This document shows positions 61,651 to 64,000 of a stretch of 64,000 nt of DNA, piece after piece. A program made the position numbers and the translations under genes. A model generated the notes under the pieces. That model was given only the letters and a program-made list of their open reading frames with translations. It made no database searches and was not told the DNA's origin. This DNA comes from Armatimonadota bacterium (GTDB lineage Bacteria > Armatimonadota > Fimbriimonadia > Fimbriimonadales > Fimbriimonadaceae). Numbering within the stretch: position 1 is the first letter of the stretch; every line of letters begins with the position of its first letter. The stretch spans positions 353,797-417,796 of the forward strand of contig JAFDWR010000001.1 in the NCBI GenBank assembly GCA_018268355.1, written 5' to 3'.

Positions 61651-62321
61651 TGGTCACCCCGATTCTTTGTTCACTCCTCCTGAGCCGCGCAACCCTGCCT
61701 CAGGACACCGTCACCTGGTCGCGCACTTGGGTCAAGGACAGCAAGGCTTCCTATGACGTCAAGATGGAGATCAAAGGCCAATTCGAAGTCATCGTCGGCA
61801 TGTCGATGACTCAGAAGGTGCTCGAAGTCTTCGACAAGGGCGAAGCCATGCTGGAAACCTCAATTGACAAGTTTGAGGTGACCGTGATGGGCAACAGCGT
61901 CCCCGCGCCTGCCCCGCCCACGACCAAGTCGCGCGTCGACATGTACGGCAACTCGGTCGAGAAGAAGACCGGCAATCGAAACGGCCTGCCTGCGTTCTGG
62001 AACACGCTGTCGATGGACATCCTCACTGCCGATTTCACGGTGGGAACGAAGAAGGAATTCGAGCGCGAAGATAAGAACGCGAAGACGAAGTCGAAGGGAT
62101 GGGTCAAGTTCGCTTCCCTCGAGAAGGGCGTTGCAACCGTCGAGTACGACGTCTATGTGACTTCGCCGGATTCGGAAAAGCCCTTCCACGTCGTTGGATC
62201 CAACACGATCAACGCGACGAATGGCAGCCTGATCAAGGCCGAAGGCACCGTCACCGATCCGCCCAAGATGCAGAACATGGAATTTGAATCGATCAAGTTC
62301 CAGCTCACGCTCAAGCAGTAA
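61647..62321 (+). CDS. Secreted hypothetical protein, beta-rich family (paralog 2)
   Basis: 224 aa starting MMVTPILCSLLLSRATLPQ, a short signal-like N-terminus. Regions MTQKVLEVFDKGEAMLETSIDKFE and DFTVGTKKEF parallel MTRKVLRIMKNGDMEMEVST and RPIKIGEVIPF in the upstream gene, so the pair looks like a duplication. No enzyme motif. It is coupled to the upstream gene by 4 nt and ended by the terminator at 62329-62366. Confidence 0.75.
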   Translation: MMVTPILCSLLLSRATLPQDTVTWSRTWVKDSKASYDVKMEIKGQFEVIVGMSMTQKVLEVFDKGEAMLETSIDKFEVTVMGNSVPAPAPPTTKSRVDMYGNSVEKKTGNRNGLPAFWNTLSMDILTADFTVGTKKEFEREDKNAKTKSKGWVKFASLEKGVATVEYDVYVTSPDSEKPFHVVGSNTINATNGSLIKAEGTVTDPPKMQNMEFESIKFQLTLKQ

Positions 62322-62328
62322 GAAGCCA

Positions 62329-62366
62329 AACGGGCCAGGGGTTGGATGTTCCGCCCCTGGCCCGTT
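62329..62366. terminator. Terminator-like hairpin between secreted gene and ppa
   Basis: AACGGGCCAGGGG (62329-62341) pairs perfectly with CCCCTGGCCCGTT (62354-62366) around a 12-nt loop. The T-runs on each side are short (TTCTTG and TTTGGCTTCTT), so strength is uncertain, but the position suits both converging genes. Confidence 0.8.
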
Positions 62367-62384
62367 CTTGTGTCTGCCGACTGA

Positions 62385-62894
62385 TTACTTGTCGAGACGG
62401 AAGTCTTGGATGAGCTTCAAGGCGTGATCGACGCCGCTCCACTTGCCAACTTCAACTTCCTTGTCTTCGAGTGCCTTATAGACCTCGAAGAAGTGGATGA
62501 TTTCCTTAAGCGTGTGTGGGTTCACGCGCTCAATCGAGTCACGGTAGCCGTAGCGCGGATCGCGGGTAGAGACGCAGAGGATCTTCTCGTCGGGGCCCTT
62601 GTCGTCCTTCATCTCAAGAACGCCAATCGGCTTCGCCTCGACCATACAGCCGGGGAAGGTTGGATGCGAGATCAGAACAAGGCAGTCGAGCGGGTCGCCA
62701 TCCAGATACTTGGTCTGCGGGATGTAGCCGTAGTCAAACGGATAGAACAGCGGCGAGTAGAGAACGCGGTCGAGTTTGACGATTCCGGTTTCGGCATCGA
62801 CCTCGTACTTGTTCGTGCTCCCGCGCGGGATTTCGATGATCGTGTTGATGACCTGAGGAGCATTGGGGCCAATGACGGCGTGTCGAATCGACAT
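62385..62894 (-). CDS. ppa: Inorganic pyrophosphatase (soluble, family I)
   Basis: Hydrolyses pyrophosphate to two phosphates and so drives biosynthesis. 169 aa. The core motifs NKYEVDAETG, the DGDPLDCLVL metal site (Asp triad), and the FYPFDYGYIPQT stretch are typical of the family, and EVEVGKWSGVD lies near the C-terminus. It stands alone on the minus strand, with the kinase divergent. Confidence 0.95.
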   Translation of the reverse strand: MSIRHAVIGPNAPQVINTIIEIPRGSTNKYEVDAETGIVKLDRVLYSPLFYPFDYGYIPQTKYLDGDPLDCLVLISHPTFPGCMVEAKPIGVLEMKDDKGPDEKILCVSTRDPRYGYRDSIERVNPHTLKEIIHFFEVYKALEDKEVEVGKWSGVDHALKLIQDFRLDK

Positions 62895-62955
62895 AGGAAC
62901 CCAGATGGTACCGAAATTGGCGTATCCTTGAGGGCAGAGCAGGGCACGAAAAGGG

Positions 62956-64000
62956 ATGGAGCAACCAGAACCGCTAAGTCACGGCGCGATCATCGGCGAT
63001 CGATTTGAGGTCCACAAAGAGATTGGCCGCGGCGGGTTTGGCGTCGTCTATCTGGTCGAAGACCGACTTCGTGGCGACTTTGCGGTCATGAAGGAGCTCG
63101 CGCCGCCCGGCGCAAAGCGACTCGCCGACGGCTCGCTCACCCTCGAACACCTTGGTCCGGAGGCCAGCCTCCGGCTTCGACAGCGATTCGTCGAAGAGGG
63201 TCAGAACCTTGCCCGAGTCCGCCTGCGCGGTGTCGTCGGCTACCGGACGACCGTCCATGAGCAAGGCGCGGCCTATCTCTGCACCGATTACTATGAAGGC
63301 GCGAAAACGCTGGACACAATCCTTGCCGAGCGATCCCGACTCACGTGGGGCGAAGGGATGGAGCTGCTCGATCAGCTTGTCGAAACCCTCGAGGGTGTCC
63401 ATGCGCGCGGTCTGCTTCATCGCGACCTGAAGCCCTCCAATATTCTCGTCACGAGTCTGGGCGAGGCGATGCTGATCGACTTTGGTGCTGCACGCGAGTG
63501 GCATTGCGATCGCGACAAGTCCAAAACCGTCACGTTCACGCCCGCCTATGCGCCGCCGGAGCAGATGAGCGATTCGGCCAAGCGCAGCCCGGCTACCGAC
63601 ATCTATTCCCTCTGCGCGACGATGTGGCATGCCTGGGTAGGTGGTCCGCCCCCGACCCCCGCTGAACGGCTCAGCGGAATCGCCCTGCCGAGGCTCTCGG
63701 ACCTTCTCCCGGAGGCCGATCCAATGATTTGCAAGGCAATCGAGCAAGGGCTTTCGCTCCAGATGGGCGAGCGGCCCGCGTCGGTGGCGATCTTCAAGGA
63801 GATGCTCGCCTCCGAGAACGTGCTCAAGGTTCCCGTGCGACTGAGCGAGATCAACACGCTCCTCACGAACCTGCGCGAACTTCGCCTCGACCGGCGCCTT
63901 TGCCCGGGGTGCCAAAACAGCATCCTCGACCGCGTCCATCCGATCAAGAAGAACCGCTGTCCGGTCTGCCGCGCCGGCTTCATCCGAAAGCGCGAGTTCG
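62956..64000 (+). CDS. Serine/threonine protein kinase, 3' end cut by window edge
   Basis: 348 codons are visible with no stop. It starts MEQPEPLSHGAIIGDRFEV with AAAGGG upstream. Kinase motifs in order: glycine loop IGRGGFGVVY, Lys of AVMKEL, HRDLKPSNIL (catalytic loop), LIDFGAAR (DFG), YAPPEQ (APE-type) and DIYSLCATMW. The domain covers about residues 15-290. A cysteine-rich piece follows near 315 (CPGC, CPVC), a likely zinc ribbon. No membrane helix appears before the edge. Regulatory C-terminal domains may follow outside the window. Confidence 0.93.
   Translation, partial: MEQPEPLSHGAIIGDRFEVHKEIGRGGFGVVYLVEDRLRGDFAVMKELAPPGAKRLADGSLTLEHLGPEASLRLRQRFVEEGQNLARVRLRGVVGYRTTVHEQGAAYLCTDYYEGAKTLDTILAERSRLTWGEGMELLDQLVETLEGVHARGLLHRDLKPSNILVTSLGEAMLIDFGAAREWHCDRDKSKTVTFTPAYAPPEQMSDSAKRSPATDIYSLCATMWHAWVGGPPPTPAERLSGIALPRLSDLLPEADPMICKAIEQGLSLQMGERPASVAIFKEMLASENVLKVPVRLSEINTLLTNLRELRLDRRLCPGCQNSILDRVHPIKKNRCPVCRAGFIRKREF

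Overview
The window is a GC-rich, gene-dense bacterial chromosome segment with almost no non-coding space. Many neighbouring genes share 4-nt start/stop overlaps, often with TTG or GTG starts, and several convergent pairs share their stop codons. Gene content suggests a Gram-negative-type, non-proteobacterial lineage, and I lean towards Armatimonadota (Fimbriimonas-like). The supporting genes are PEP-CTERM proteins, a Tat-exported DUF1501/DUF1800 pair, GYF/prepilin-like and SARP-like proteins, DUF2089+DUF4097 genes, a CIRCE/HrcA system, and many lineage-restricted secreted proteins. The assignment is inference: there is no rRNA here. No phage, IS element or CRISPR array was seen.

Layout. 1-3.3 kb: groEL (cut by the window edge) and groES behind a CIRCE operator, then two paralogous PEP-CTERM genes. 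3.4-10.7 kb: alkyltransferase-like protein, class-A-type serine hydrolase, lipoprotein, purL, a secreted TPR protein and an M32 carboxypeptidase. 10.8-17.8 kb: DUF2089/DUF4097 pair, GYF protein, SARP-TPR regulator with a divergent gene pair, trpA and a PilZ protein. 17.8-25.4 kb: a long minus-strand run (histidine kinase, response regulator, KdpD N-terminal sensor, secreted protein, ArgC-like protein, apt, miaA, hfq, dapF). 25.4-36.5 kb: redoxin, tRNA-Arg, GAF kinase, tsaB, murB, PAP2 and M50B membrane proteins, GerM/amidase cell-wall pair, tRNA-Val and a helical-repeat protein. 36.5-40 kb: a three-gene hydroxyproline-type catabolic operon. 40-45.9 kb: a tightly coupled operon joining a BMP-type (nucleoside-like) ABC importer to a tandem pterin-synthase protein and a short-chain dehydrogenase. 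46-53 kb: ftsZ, a small membrane protein, khpA-rpsP-ffh, gltX and proline dehydrogenase. 53-64 kb: zinc-ribbon and ankyrin proteins, ispH, MFS transporter, DUF1501/DUF1800, a candidate structured RNA, TMEM14, hrcA, two secreted paralogs, ppa and a serine/threonine kinase cut by the right edge.

How the genes fit together. HrcA (59.9 kb) is the expected repressor of the CIRCE element in front of groESL (1.7 kb). Central functions (purine and tryptophan synthesis, lysine/peptidoglycan precursors, isoprenoids, tRNA modification and charging, SRP, division) are mixed with envelope and signalling genes. The points most worth a second look are the importer-pterin-SDR operon with its half-dead tandem pterin synthase, the kinase/regulator/KdpD-N operon with an ArgC-like protein lacking a visible Rossmann domain, and the structured, terminator-ended intergenic region at 59.3-59.5 kb.
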